Of a stretch of DNA of 64,000 bases, positions 1 through 8,718 are shown piece after piece. Below the pieces are notes generated by a model that did no database searches, was not told the DNA's origin, and saw only the letters and a list, made by a program, of their open reading frames with translations. The position numbers and the translations under genes are program-made. The stretch comes from Arthrobacter sp. MSA 4-2 (GTDB taxonomy: Bacteria; Actinomycetota; Actinomycetes; Actinomycetales; Micrococcaceae). Where the stretch lies: assembly GCF_016405885.1 (NCBI RefSeq), contig NZ_JAEKGC010000003.1, positions 124,001-188,000 of the forward strand. Direction: 5' to 3'. Each line of letters starts with the position of its first letter. Position 1 is the stretch's first letter.

Positions 1-288
1 CGGCGCCTCGGGGGCGGCCTCGGCCGGCGCCGCGGTAAAGCCGGCGATCCAGTCCTGCACGGAAAGCAGGGGTGAGGATTCAAGCGAATAGAAGCGTTTT
101 TGGCCCTGCGCCCTCATGGTGACCAGGCCCGCCTCGCGCAGTACCTTGAGGTGCTTTGACACCGTCGGCTGGCTCACGCCGAGCTCTCCGACGAGCTGCC
201 CCACCGATTTACCCTCGGTGCGCAGCAGCTCGAGGATGTCCCGCCGCGTGCGCTCGGCGATGACTGCAAACACGTCGTCGATACCCAT
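1..288 (-). CDS. ArsR-family winged-helix transcriptional regulator (3' end beyond window)
   Basis: A 96-residue N-terminal part is visible; the C-terminus lies beyond the left edge. The protein starts MGIDDVFAVIAERTRRDIL. It carries a typical ArsR winged helix: helix pair at about residues 10-35, recognition helix around GVSQPTVSKHLKVLREAGLV (residues 37-56), then the wing RAQGQKRFYSLES. No metal-binding cysteine pair is seen in the visible part, so metal sensing is not supported. A Pro/Ala-rich stretch follows (residues 78-96). It lies 54 bases downstream of acuC on the same strand and could be co-transcribed with it. The ATG at 288 is the natural start for the fold. The family assignment is strong; the regulated target is unknown. 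Confidence 0.85.
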   Translation of the reverse strand, partial: MGIDDVFAVIAERTRRDILELLRTEGKSVGQLVGELGVSQPTVSKHLKVLREAGLVTMRAQGQKRFYSLESSPLLSVQDWIAGFTAAPAEAAPEAP

Positions 289-342
289 TACTTCACCCTA
301 GCGATATATGCCGCCGGCGGCATCCCGACCCGCTGCGGTCCC

Positions 343-1545
343 TCAGTCGAACCACGGGTCGAGCCCGTGCAGCGGGAACACGGCCCGGCGGGTGGCCATG
401 ACCGTGCGGTCGAGGTCGTCGCCGGGGTCGTAGCCCACTTCCCAGGACCGCCACCACGTGTCAGCACCGTCGCCCATCAGGGCCGGCGGGGTGGAGCCGT
501 AGCGTTCGCGCACGTGGTCCCGCCACGCCGGCGGCACCGGGGTGGACGGCCCGATCGCGGCTCCCGCCGCCACCGCAATGAGCAGGCTCCAGGAGCGGGG
601 CACCACGTTCGCGAGGTTGTATCCGCCGCCGCCGGTGGAGATCCACCGCCCGCCGCACATGCGGTCCGCAAGGTCCCGGGCGCCAAGCATCATCGCGTGC
701 TGGGCGTCGACGCTGAGCCGCAGGTTCGTCAGCGGATCGGCAAGGTGGGAATCGCACCCGTGCTGGCTGACGATCACCTCGGGCGCGAACACCTCGGCCA
801 GCTGGGGCACCACGGCGTGGAACGCGCGCAGGACGGCCGCGTCGCCGGCCGAGGTCGGAAGGGCAACGTTGACCGCGGTGCCCTCCGCGCCGGGGCCGCC
901 GGTCTCGTTCGCGAAGCCGGTTCCGGGAAACAGGCTCATCCCCGTCTCGTGAAGAGAGATGGTCATGACCCGCGGCTCGTTCCAGAAGATGCTCTGGGTG
1001 CCGTCCCCGTGGTGGGCGTCCACGTCGAGGTAGAGCACCCGCGCGACCCCTGAGTCGAGGAGCCGCTGGACGCTCGCAGCGGCGTCGTTGTAGATGCAGA
1101 AGCCGCTGGCCGCCGAGCGCGCCGCGTGGTGCATGCCGCCGCCGAAGTTCACGGCATGGAGCGCGGTGCCTGCGACGATGGCGTCCGCCGCCGCCAGCGA
1201 GCCGCCGACCAGCCGTGCACTGGCCTCGTGCATCCCGGCGAAGCCCGGGGTGTCGGCGGTGCCCAGGCCGAACTCGGGACGCGCGGTGTCGGGGTCGGCG
1301 CTCACCGCGCGCACCCCGGCGATGTACGCGGGGCTGTGCACCGTTGCCAGTTCGGCGTCGGCGGCCACGAACGGGCGCACCACCGACACGGTGGGAAGGT
1401 CGAGCAGCCCGATCTCGCGCGCCAGCCGGGCCGTCAGCGCGAGCCGGGCCGGGTTCATTGGGTGATGCGGGCCGAAGTTGTAGGCGAGCATCTCATCGTC
1501 CCAGACAACGTGTGTCGGGGGCGCAGGCGCGGAGGAATTAGACAT
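343..1545 (-). CDS. acuC: Acetoin utilisation protein AcuC (class I histone deacetylase-like)
   Basis: This 400-residue protein belongs to the zinc-dependent arginase/deacetylase superfamily. AcuC deacetylates protein lysines; in Bacillus it reactivates acetyl-CoA synthetase. The sequence has the tandem catalytic histidines in FGGGMHH (139-140), the metal-binding stretch DVDAHHGDG (174-182), the GCDSH metal-ligand motif and the glycine loop GGGGYN. Length fits the family. The GNAT acetyltransferase and acetyl-CoA synthetase that would complete an Acu-type switch are elsewhere in this window rather than adjacent. The start at 1545 is ATG, with a GAGGG element just upstream. The substrate is inferred from the family only. 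Confidence 0.93.
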   Translation of the reverse strand: MSNSSAPAPPTHVVWDDEMLAYNFGPHHPMNPARLALTARLAREIGLLDLPTVSVVRPFVAADAELATVHSPAYIAGVRAVSADPDTARPEFGLGTADTPGFAGMHEASARLVGGSLAAADAIVAGTALHAVNFGGGMHHAARSAASGFCIYNDAAASVQRLLDSGVARVLYLDVDAHHGDGTQSIFWNEPRVMTISLHETGMSLFPGTGFANETGGPGAEGTAVNVALPTSAGDAAVLRAFHAVVPQLAEVFAPEVIVSQHGCDSHLADPLTNLRLSVDAQHAMMLGARDLADRMCGGRWISTGGGGYNLANVVPRSWSLLIAVAAGAAIGPSTPVPPAWRDHVRERYGSTPPALMGDGADTWWRSWEVGYDPGDDLDRTVMATRRAVFPLHGLDPWFD

Positions 1546-1669
1546 CGCCCTCAGGCTACGCGATGCCCCGAACTTCGGCCACGAAGCGGGGGCGAAAGTG
1601 ATTTACTACTCCAAGGACAACTTTCGGGCCGCTGCGGCGGCATCAACAGCAACGGGGCAATCGGCGTCA

Positions 1670-3082
1670 ATGATTACTCAGCAGCCTCCGTGGCTGAGGG
1701 AAGATCGGAGCGGGCTCGCGCGCGCCCTGGCGCGCCTGCGGGACTTCCTTGACGGGTTCGCCAACAGCTCGCCGGCCCGCCTGGCCCTGACCATCTTCGT
1801 CGCCGTCATCCTCCTGTTCACGGGGCTGTTGAGCCTGCCGGCGGCCTCCTCGGACGGGACCGTCACCCCGCTTCATGACGCGATGTTCACGGCAGTCTCG
1901 GCGGTGTGCGTGACGGGGCTGACGGTCGTCTCGACGGCCACCCACTGGTCCTTCCTGGGGCAGCTGATCATCCTGCTCGGCATCTTCATCGGCGGACTGG
2001 GGACCCTGACCCTGGCCTCCCTGCTGGCCCTGGTGGTGAGCAGGCGCCTGGGCGTGCGCGGGAAGCTGATCGCCCAGGAGGCGCTCAACAACGCCGGCCG
2101 GCTCGGGGAGATCGGCACCCTGCTGCGCATCGTCATCACCACCTCCGTGGTGATCGAGGTCGTCCTCGCCCTCGCCATGATCCCCCGCTTCGTCATCCTC
2201 GGGGAGCCGCTGGGCCAGGCGGTGTGGCACGGGATCTTTTACTCCATCTCGGCCTTCAACAACGCCGGGTTCACCCCGCACTCCGACGGGCTGGTCCCCT
2301 ACCAAACCGACCTGTGGATCATCGTGCCGCTCATGGTGGGGGTGTTCCTGGGCAGCCTCGGCTTCCCCGTCATGATGGTCCTGCTCCAGACCCGCTGGCG
2401 GTACCGGAAATGGAACCTCCACACCAAGCTGACCATCGTGGTGTCGTTGATCCTGCTGGCGGTGGGCACGCTGGCCTGGGGCGCCCTCGAGTGGTCCAAC
2501 GCCGACACGATCGGCGGCCTCAGCGCCAGCGACAAGCTGATCCACGCCGTGTTCGCCTCCGTCATGACCCGCTCGGGCGGATTCAACCTCGTTGACCAGG
2601 CGGCGATGGACTCCACCACCATGCTCCTCACCGACGCGCTCATGTTCGCCGGCGGCGGCTCGGCCTCCACCGCCGGCGGCATCCGGGTGACGACCATCGC
2701 CGTGATGTTCCTGGCCATTGTGGCCGAGGCCCGCGGCGACGCGGACGTGCGGGCCTGGGGTCGCACCATCCCGCAGGGCACCCTGCGGGTGGCCATCTCC
2801 GTGATCTTCATGGGCGCCACGGTGGTGCTGCTCGGCACCGGCGCCATCCTCGCCATCTCCGGGGAGGGCCTGAACCGGGTGCTGTTCGAGGTGATTTCGG
2901 CCTTCGCGACCTGCGGGCTGAGCACCAACCTCAGCGCGGAGCTTCCGCCGGCGGGCAAGTACGTGCTCGCGGCTTTGATGTTCGCGGGCCGGATGGGCAC
3001 AATTACCCTTGCCTCCGCGCTGGCCCTGCGCCAGCGCAGCACCCTGTACCACTACCCCGAAGAAAGGCCGATCATTGGCTGA
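1670..3082 (+). CDS. trkH: TrkH-family potassium transporter, membrane subunit
   Basis: Integral membrane K+ translocating subunit of about 470 residues from the chosen ATG. It shows the four helix-pore-helix repeats of the TrkH/KtrB superfamily. The selectivity-filter segments, each with the key glycine, can be read as VCVTGLT, FNNAGFTP, MTRSGGFN and FATCGLST. About ten hydrophobic segments are evident. A GTG at 1598 with a purine-rich upstream would add 24 residues, but the extension does not resemble the family N-terminus, so 1670 is preferred. The stop overlaps the start of the regulatory subunit gene, so the two are translationally coupled. The cytosolic RCK protein encoded next gates the channel. 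Confidence 0.93.
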   Translation: MITQQPPWLREDRSGLARALARLRDFLDGFANSSPARLALTIFVAVILLFTGLLSLPAASSDGTVTPLHDAMFTAVSAVCVTGLTVVSTATHWSFLGQLIILLGIFIGGLGTLTLASLLALVVSRRLGVRGKLIAQEALNNAGRLGEIGTLLRIVITTSVVIEVVLALAMIPRFVILGEPLGQAVWHGIFYSISAFNNAGFTPHSDGLVPYQTDLWIIVPLMVGVFLGSLGFPVMMVLLQTRWRYRKWNLHTKLTIVVSLILLAVGTLAWGALEWSNADTIGGLSASDKLIHAVFASVMTRSGGFNLVDQAAMDSTTMLLTDALMFAGGGSASTAGGIRVTTIAVMFLAIVAEARGDADVRAWGRTIPQGTLRVAISVIFMGATVVLLGTGAILAISGEGLNRVLFEVISAFATCGLSTNLSAELPPAGKYVLAALMFAGRMGTITLASALALRQRSTLYHYPEERPIIG

Positions 3083-3743
3083 CAGACCAGCACATAACGC
3101 CCCGGTCCTGGTGATCGGTCTTGGCCGGTTTGGTGCCGCAACGGCCGAGCAGCTCGTCAAGCAGGGACGCGAGGTCCTGGCCATCGAGCGGGACGGGCAG
3201 CTGGTGCAGAAGTTCTCCGGAACCCTCACCCACGTCGTCGAGGCAGACGCCACCAACCTCGATGCGCTGCGCCAGCTGGGCGCGCAGGAGTTCACCGCCG
3301 CCGTCGTCGGGGTGGGCACCTCCATCGAGTCAAGCGTGCTGATCACCGCCAACCTTGTGGACCTGGGCATCGACCACCTGTGGGTGAAGGCGATCACCCC
3401 GTCGCACGGGAAGATCCTCAAGCGCATCGGCGCCAACCACGTGATCTACCCCGAGGCCGACGCCGGGCAGCGCGCCGCGCACCTGGTGGGCGGCCGGATG
3501 CTCGACTTCATCGAATTCGACGACGGCTTCGCGATCGTGAAGATGTACCCGCCCAAGGAGACGCAGGGATTCACCCTCGCCGAGTCCTCGGTGCGCTCCA
3601 AGTACGGGGTCACCATCGTCGGGGTGAAGTCCCCGGGCGAGGACTTCACCTACGCGCAGGCCAACACGAAGGTCTCCGGGCGGGACATGCTGATCGTCTC
3701 GGGCCACGTGGACCTGCTCGAACGCTTCGCCGCCCGCCCCTGA
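3075..3743 (+). CDS. trkA: TrkA/KtrA-type K+ channel regulatory subunit (RCK domain)
   Basis: Cytosolic regulatory subunit of 222 residues. It has an N-terminal Rossmann RCK domain with the nucleotide-binding motif GLGRFGAATAE and acidic strand ends (IERDG, VVEADATN). A C-terminal RCK_C domain spans roughly residues 135-220. A single N/C pair is the KtrA/CeoB arrangement, not the duplicated E. coli TrkA. The start is TTG at 3075, eight bases inside trkH, with AGAAAGG upstream at good spacing; an ATG-initiated reading would add unrelated residues. Nucleotide binding (NAD(H) or ADP/ATP) is expected to control K+ flux through the TrkH pore. Confidence 0.92.
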   Translation: MADRPAHNAPVLVIGLGRFGAATAEQLVKQGREVLAIERDGQLVQKFSGTLTHVVEADATNLDALRQLGAQEFTAAVVGVGTSIESSVLITANLVDLGIDHLWVKAITPSHGKILKRIGANHVIYPEADAGQRAAHLVGGRMLDFIEFDDGFAIVKMYPPKETQGFTLAESSVRSKYGVTIVGVKSPGEDFTYAQANTKVSGRDMLIVSGHVDLLERFAARP

Positions 3744-3794
3744 TCCCGGCCGGGCCCGCTCAGGCGCGCCGGGGCTCCCGCCTCAGCTGCCGCG

Positions 3795-4640
3795 TCAGCT
3801 GCCGCCGAGTTCCCGAGTGATTTGGGCGGCGCGCTCGGTGGCGGCACGGGCGCCGCGCGCCACGATCTCGGCCAGGCCCTCCCGGTCGAAGGTCTCGACG
3901 GCGCTCTGCGTGGTTCCGTTCGGGCTGGTCACGGCGCGGCGCAGCGCTCCAGCGTCGGCGCCGTCCTCGGCGAGCATGAAGCCCGCCCCGGCGACGGTCT
4001 CATTGGCGATCAGCCGTGCCAGGTCCGGTTCGAGGCCCAGCCGCTCCCCCGCCGCGGCCATCGCCTCGGCCAGATAGAAGGCATACGCCGGCCCGGAGCC
4101 GCTGACCGCCGAGAGCGCGTCCACCTGCTCCTCGGGGATCTCCACCACGGTCCCGGCCGCGGACAGGAGGTCCCGGGCCGTCCGCAGGTGTTCCGGGCCC
4201 GCGGACGCGCCGGCGGAGATTGACAGGACGCCCCGGCCCAGCCGGGAGGGGGTGTTGGGCATGGTGCGGATGACGGGCTGCCCGGCCGGCAGCGCCGATT
4301 CGAGCATCGCCGTGGTCACGGCCGCGGCCACGCTGAGGACCAGGGTGTCCGGCCGCAGGGACGGACCGATCTCCCGGGCCAGGGGCAGCACGCCGGCGGG
4401 CTTCACCCCGACGACGACGACGTCCGCCGCGGCGGCCGCCTCCCGGTTGGCCTCGGGGTTGTCCCCGGTGGCAAGGACCTCGATGCCGAACCTGTCCCGG
4501 AGCTCCTGGGCCCGGTCGGGACGCTGCACGGTTGCGGTGACGCTTGAGGGGTCACGGCCCGCGGAGAGCAGCCCGCCGAGAATCGCCTCGTTCATCGATC
4601 CGGTACCGAGGAAGGAAAGGTGAAGGGAAGTTTCGCTCAT
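3795..4640 (-). CDS. proC: Pyrroline-5-carboxylate reductase
   Basis: Catalyses the last step of proline synthesis, NAD(P)H reduction of pyrroline-5-carboxylate. The protein is 281 residues. The Rossmann motif LGTGSMNEAILGGLL is at the N-terminus, VVVGVKP and RTMPNTPS mark the cofactor and substrate region, and the family signature is present as AVSGSGPAYAFYLAEA followed by TVAGAG. The start at 4640 (ATG) has AGGA eight bases upstream; an upstream in-frame start would add about 50 unrelated residues. It converges with trkA over a 51-base gap. Confidence 0.95.
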   Translation of the reverse strand: MSETSLHLSFLGTGSMNEAILGGLLSAGRDPSSVTATVQRPDRAQELRDRFGIEVLATGDNPEANREAAAAADVVVVGVKPAGVLPLAREIGPSLRPDTLVLSVAAAVTTAMLESALPAGQPVIRTMPNTPSRLGRGVLSISAGASAGPEHLRTARDLLSAAGTVVEIPEEQVDALSAVSGSGPAYAFYLAEAMAAAGERLGLEPDLARLIANETVAGAGFMLAEDGADAGALRRAVTSPNGTTQSAVETFDREGLAEIVARGARAATERAAQITRELGGS

Positions 4641-4919
4641 GGACCAATCCTGCCACGGGCGACTCCCAGCGTTCTCCCAGCATTTTCGCCGGGGAGTCAC
4701 AAGATGGGCCGGTAACGTTCTACGTACCTCATGAAGGTGCGAGTGATGAGGGCCGGATTCTCCTGATCCGGTCCGGCGCCGCTGGTAGGCCACGTGTTCC
4801 CCCAGTACCTGGCCACACCGGCGGCGTCACTGCGTTAACCGTCTTATTTGTGGCCGGTTTGCCTCGGCACAGGTCGGGTGCGCCCGCCGGGACCGGCCGA
4901 TGATCAGGTGCTTCCGCGG

Positions 4920-5720
4920 TCAGTGGCCCAGGTGATTCCGCGCGAAGGAGAGCGTCTCGGCGAGCCACTCCTCGCGCTCGCCCGCCCCGCGGGCCCTGCG
5001 CGTGCTGACCTCGACCGCCACGACGCCGTCCCAGTCCGAGTCCCTCAGGTGCCGCAGCGCCTCGGCGCAGCGCTGCTCCCCCTGGCCGGGCACGAGGTGC
5101 TCGTCCTTGCCGTTGGCCGTGCCGTCGGTGAGGTGTACATGGGAGAGCCGCTCCCCCAGGCCCCGGATCTCCTCGAAGGAATCCATCCCCGCGATCGCCG
5201 CGTGGGAGAAATCCCAGGTGACCGCGTCGTAGGGCTCCGGGATCGGGTTCCAGTGCGGGAGGTACGCCTTCGCCTCCCTCCCCCGGACCTTCCACGGGTA
5301 CATGTTCTCCACGGCGATCTTGATGCCGTATTCGTCAGTGACCCGGCGGATCCCCTCCGCGAAGTTTTCGGCGTAGCCGCTCTGCCAGCGGAACGGCGGG
5401 TGCACGACGACGGTCTTCGCGCCCACTTCCGCGGCCATGGCCGCGGACATCTCGACCTTCGTCCAGGCCCGTCCCCATACCTGCTGGGTGAGCAGGAGTG
5501 TCGGGGCGTGGATGGCCAGGATCGGCTGGTCGTAGCGGGCGCTCAGGCCGCGCAGCAGATCGGGGTTCTGGCTGGTGGAGTTGTTGGTCACCATGACCTC
5601 CACGCCGTCGTACCCGAGATCCTGCGCCATGGCGAAGGCGTCGTGCACCGACAGCGGGTACACCGAGGCACTGGAGAGCGCCACGGGGATCGGGGACCGG
5701 GATTCCTCGGGGAGCGTCAT
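4920..5720 (-). CDS. Sugar phosphate isomerase/epimerase family protein (AP endonuclease 2-type TIM barrel)
   Basis: 266 residues with the xylose-isomerase-like TIM-barrel pattern. Metal-ligand motifs are seen in order: DGVEVMV, ILAIHAPTL, VVVHPP, KIAVENMYP (the Glu), WDFSHAAI, LSHVHLTD and a final VAVEVST. The reaction cannot be deduced; related actinobacterial proteins are annotated only as isomerase/epimerase. It sits between proC and topA on the same strand with gaps of 279 and 129 bases, so it probably has its own promoter. The 279-base gap toward proC was read on both strands and showed no convincing gene. Confidence 0.82.
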   Translation of the reverse strand: MTLPEESRSPIPVALSSASVYPLSVHDAFAMAQDLGYDGVEVMVTNNSTSQNPDLLRGLSARYDQPILAIHAPTLLLTQQVWGRAWTKVEMSAAMAAEVGAKTVVVHPPFRWQSGYAENFAEGIRRVTDEYGIKIAVENMYPWKVRGREAKAYLPHWNPIPEPYDAVTWDFSHAAIAGMDSFEEIRGLGERLSHVHLTDGTANGKDEHLVPGQGEQRCAEALRHLRDSDWDGVVAVEVSTRRARGAGEREEWLAETLSFARNHLGH

Positions 5721-5849
5721 CTAGACCGCCCTGCCCGACGGGTGCACCGCGCCAGTGTCCAGCCCGCCTATCCGCATTCTTCCGCCATCCGTCGAGCCAC
5801 TCATCCTGTTCATCGAGGCACCGCGCAGCACACCCCGTGCCGCGACGGG

Positions 5850-8597
5850 CTACTTCCCCGCCGCTACCTTGCGCTTGGCCGGGGCGCGCCGGGTTGTCTT
5901 CTTGGGAGCCGGCCCCTTGGCCCGCTTCTCCGCCAGCATGTCGATCGCCTGTTCCCGGCTGAGCTCCTCCAGAGCCATTGACCCCGGGACGGTGATGTTC
6001 GTTATGCCGTCGGTGATGTACGGACCGAAGCGGCCGTCCTTCACCACGATCGCCTTGCCGCTCTCCGGGTCGTCGCCGAACTCGGCCAGCGGCGGGGTCG
6101 CGGTGCGTCCGCCGCGCTGCTTGGGCTGGGCGTAGATCTCAAGGGCCTGCTCGAGGGTGATCGTGAAGATCTCCTCTTCGGACCCGATGGAGCGCGAGTC
6201 GCTGCCCTTCTTCAGGTACGGCCCGAAGCGTCCGTTCTGGACGGTGATCTCCTTGCCTTCGGCATCCTCGCCCAGGACCCGGGGCAGGTTCATCAGCTTC
6301 AGCGCCTCGTCGAGCGTCACGGTTTCCACCGACATCGACTTGAACAGCGAGCCCGTGCGCGGCTTGACCTTGGCGGGCTTCTTCGGCGGCTTCGGCTTGC
6401 CGTTCTTGTAGTACTCCACCGGCTGGGCGGCGAGCTCGGCCTCGGTCGGCTCGGGGATCAGTTCGATGACGTAGGGCCCGTAGCGTCCGTCGCGGGCCAC
6501 GATGGTCCGGCCCGTTTCGGGGTCGACACCGAGCACCCGCTCCTGGGAGACCGGGGACTCCATCAGCTCAATCGCCTTTTCGGCGGTCAGCTCGTCGGGG
6601 GCGAGGTCCTCTGGCACGTTGGCGCGCTGCGGCTCGGCGCCCTCGGGTGCGTCGGCCGGCAGCGGCTTCTCAAGGTAGGGCCCGAACTTGCCCACACGCA
6701 GGGTGATGCCGTCGGCGATCTCCACCGAATTGATGCGGCGGGCGTCGATTTCGCCGAGGTCGTTCACGATGGTGTGAAGCCCGGTGTCCTTGCGGTCGCC
6801 GTAGTAGAACCGGTCGAGCCATTCCACCCGGCCGGCCTCGCCGCGGGCGATCCGGTCGAGGTCTTCCTCGAGTTCGGCGGTGAAGTCGTAGTCAACGTAG
6901 TTGTTGAAGTGCTCCTCGAGCAGTCGCACCACGGAGAACGCGATCCAGCTGGGTACCAGGGCCTGGCCGCGGACCCGCACGTAGCCGCGGTCGACGATCG
7001 TCGACATGGTGGCGGCATAGGTCGATGGACGGCCGATGCCGCGCTCTTCGAGGACCTTCACCAGGGACGCCTCGGTGTAGCGCGGCGGCGGCGAGGTCTC
7101 GTGGCCGATCGCCTCAATGGCCTCGGCGCCGAGCGCGTCGCCCTTGGCGACGTTCGGCAGGCGGGTGCCCTGGCCGGCGTCGTCGTCGCCGTCCTGGTTG
7201 CGGTCCGCGTCGCGGCCCTCCTCGTAGGCCGCCATGAAGCCGCGGAAGGTGATGACTGTGCCCGAGGCCGAGAACTCGGCGTCGCGCCCGTCGGCGCTGA
7301 CGGCGCCGAGCCGCAGCGAGGCGGTGGAGCCCTTGGCATCGGCCATCTGGGAGGCGACGGTGCGCTTCCAGATCAGCTCGTACAGCCGGAACTCGTCGCC
7401 GCGCAGGGACTTGGCGACCTGTGCGGGGGTGCGGAAGGAATCCCCGGCGGGACGGATGGCCTCGTGGGCCTCCTGCGCGTTCTTGGACTTGCCCTTGTAA
7501 ATCCGCCGGGCCTCGGGCACGTATTCCGCGCCGTACAGCTCAGAGGCCTGGCGGCGGGCGGCGTTGACGGCCTGGTCCGACAGCGCCGGAGAGTCCGTAC
7601 GCATATAGGTGATGTAGCCGTTTTCGTAGAGCCGCTGGGCCACCTGCATGGTGGTCTTGGAGGAGAAGCGCAGCTTGCGGGCGGCCTCCTGCTGCAGGGT
7701 CGACGTCGTGAACGGCGCGGCAGGGCGGCGGGTGTAGGGCTTGGTGTCCACCGAGCGCACGGTGAACGCGGCGGCCTCGAGGCCCGCTGCCAGGGACCGG
7801 GCGGCCTGCTCGTCGAGGCGCACCACCCCGGAGGCCTTCAGTTCGCCGCGGTCGGTGAAGTCCTTGCCGGAGGCGATGCGGCTGCCGTCCACGGAGACAA
7901 GCTTCGCGGGGAACGCCCCGCCCTTGGCGGCCTCGGCAGGGGTGAAGGACCCGGTGAGGTCCCAGTAGGAGGCGGCACGGAACGCCATGCGTTCGCGTTC
8001 GCGCTCCACGACCAGCCGGGTGGCGACGGACTGCACACGCCCGGCGGACAGGCCGCGGGCCACCTTGCGCCAGAGCACCGGGGAGATTTCGTACCCGTAG
8101 AGGCGGTCGAGGATCCTGCGGGTCTCCTGGGCATCGACCATCGGAATGTCGAGGTCGCGCATCTCCAGCAGGGCGCGCTGGACCGCTTCCTTCGTGATTT
8201 CGGGGAAGGTGAGCCGGTAGACGGGCACCTTGGGCTTGAGCACCTCGAGCAGGTGCCACGCGATGGCCTCGCCTTCGCGGTCACCGTCGGTTGCGAGATA
8301 CAGTTCGTCGGCGTCCTTGAGGGCGGCCTTGAGCTCGGCCACCTTCTTCTTCTTGTCCGAGGAGACGACGTAGTACGGCTCGAAGTCCTTCTCGATGTCC
8401 ACGGCGAACTTGCCCACCGAGCTCTTCTTCATCTCGGCCGGCAGGTCGGAGGGCTGGGGCAGGTCACGGATATGGCCCATTGAGGCCGCGACCTCGAAGC
8501 CCTCCCCGAGGTAGCCGGCGATGGTCTTGATCTTGCCGGGTGACTCGACGATGACGAGCTTTTTTCCGTGCTTTTTGTCCGATGCCTTAGTGGGCAC
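5850..8597 (-). CDS. topA: DNA topoisomerase I
   Basis: Type IA topoisomerase of 915 residues that relaxes negative supercoils. It has an N-terminal TOPRIM domain (about residues 12-125, acidic triad in DGDREGE at 104-110) and the catalytic tyrosine in ITYMRTDS (Tyr331). The C-terminal region holds four topoisomerase repeats recognisable by GKFGPYLE, GRYGPYV, GRFGPYLK and GRFGPYI. It ends in a Lys/Arg/Ala-rich basic tail, as is usual in actinobacteria. The chosen start is GTG at 8597, because GAGGAG lies four bases upstream; a TTG at 8636 lacks such a site. This is the left anchor of the synteny block described in the findings. Confidence 0.97.
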   Translation of the reverse strand: MPTKASDKKHGKKLVIVESPGKIKTIAGYLGEGFEVAASMGHIRDLPQPSDLPAEMKKSSVGKFAVDIEKDFEPYYVVSSDKKKKVAELKAALKDADELYLATDGDREGEAIAWHLLEVLKPKVPVYRLTFPEITKEAVQRALLEMRDLDIPMVDAQETRRILDRLYGYEISPVLWRKVARGLSAGRVQSVATRLVVERERERMAFRAASYWDLTGSFTPAEAAKGGAFPAKLVSVDGSRIASGKDFTDRGELKASGVVRLDEQAARSLAAGLEAAAFTVRSVDTKPYTRRPAAPFTTSTLQQEAARKLRFSSKTTMQVAQRLYENGYITYMRTDSPALSDQAVNAARRQASELYGAEYVPEARRIYKGKSKNAQEAHEAIRPAGDSFRTPAQVAKSLRGDEFRLYELIWKRTVASQMADAKGSTASLRLGAVSADGRDAEFSASGTVITFRGFMAAYEEGRDADRNQDGDDDAGQGTRLPNVAKGDALGAEAIEAIGHETSPPPRYTEASLVKVLEERGIGRPSTYAATMSTIVDRGYVRVRGQALVPSWIAFSVVRLLEEHFNNYVDYDFTAELEEDLDRIARGEAGRVEWLDRFYYGDRKDTGLHTIVNDLGEIDARRINSVEIADGITLRVGKFGPYLEKPLPADAPEGAEPQRANVPEDLAPDELTAEKAIELMESPVSQERVLGVDPETGRTIVARDGRYGPYVIELIPEPTEAELAAQPVEYYKNGKPKPPKKPAKVKPRTGSLFKSMSVETVTLDEALKLMNLPRVLGEDAEGKEITVQNGRFGPYLKKGSDSRSIGSEEEIFTITLEQALEIYAQPKQRGGRTATPPLAEFGDDPESGKAIVVKDGRFGPYITDGITNITVPGSMALEELSREQAIDMLAEKRAKGPAPKKTTRRAPAKRKVAAGK

Positions 8598-8718
8598 TTC
8601 TCTCCTCGATACGGGGGTGCTGAGCCAGTCCGTCAATGGCGTGCGGCGGGGGTTCCGCTGCTGGCTCTACCCCTCCCAGTATGCGGTATGCATTCCTGCA
8701 TTAGGGTAGCGGCAGAAT

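Noticed and set aside
1667-3436. Long open frame on the minus strand opposite trkH and trkA
   Set aside because: It runs across two real, overlapping genes and has a highly charged repetitive product; a composition artefact.
4641-4919. Possible small gene between proC and the sugar isomerase-like gene
   Set aside because: I looked for a small basic ribosomal protein or excisionase-type HTH on both strands; no frame has a credible start, ribosome site or recognisable sequence.
6774-8483. Long open frame on the plus strand opposite topA
   Set aside because: topA is unambiguous on the other strand; the product is Gly/Val/Leu/His-rich with no domain.
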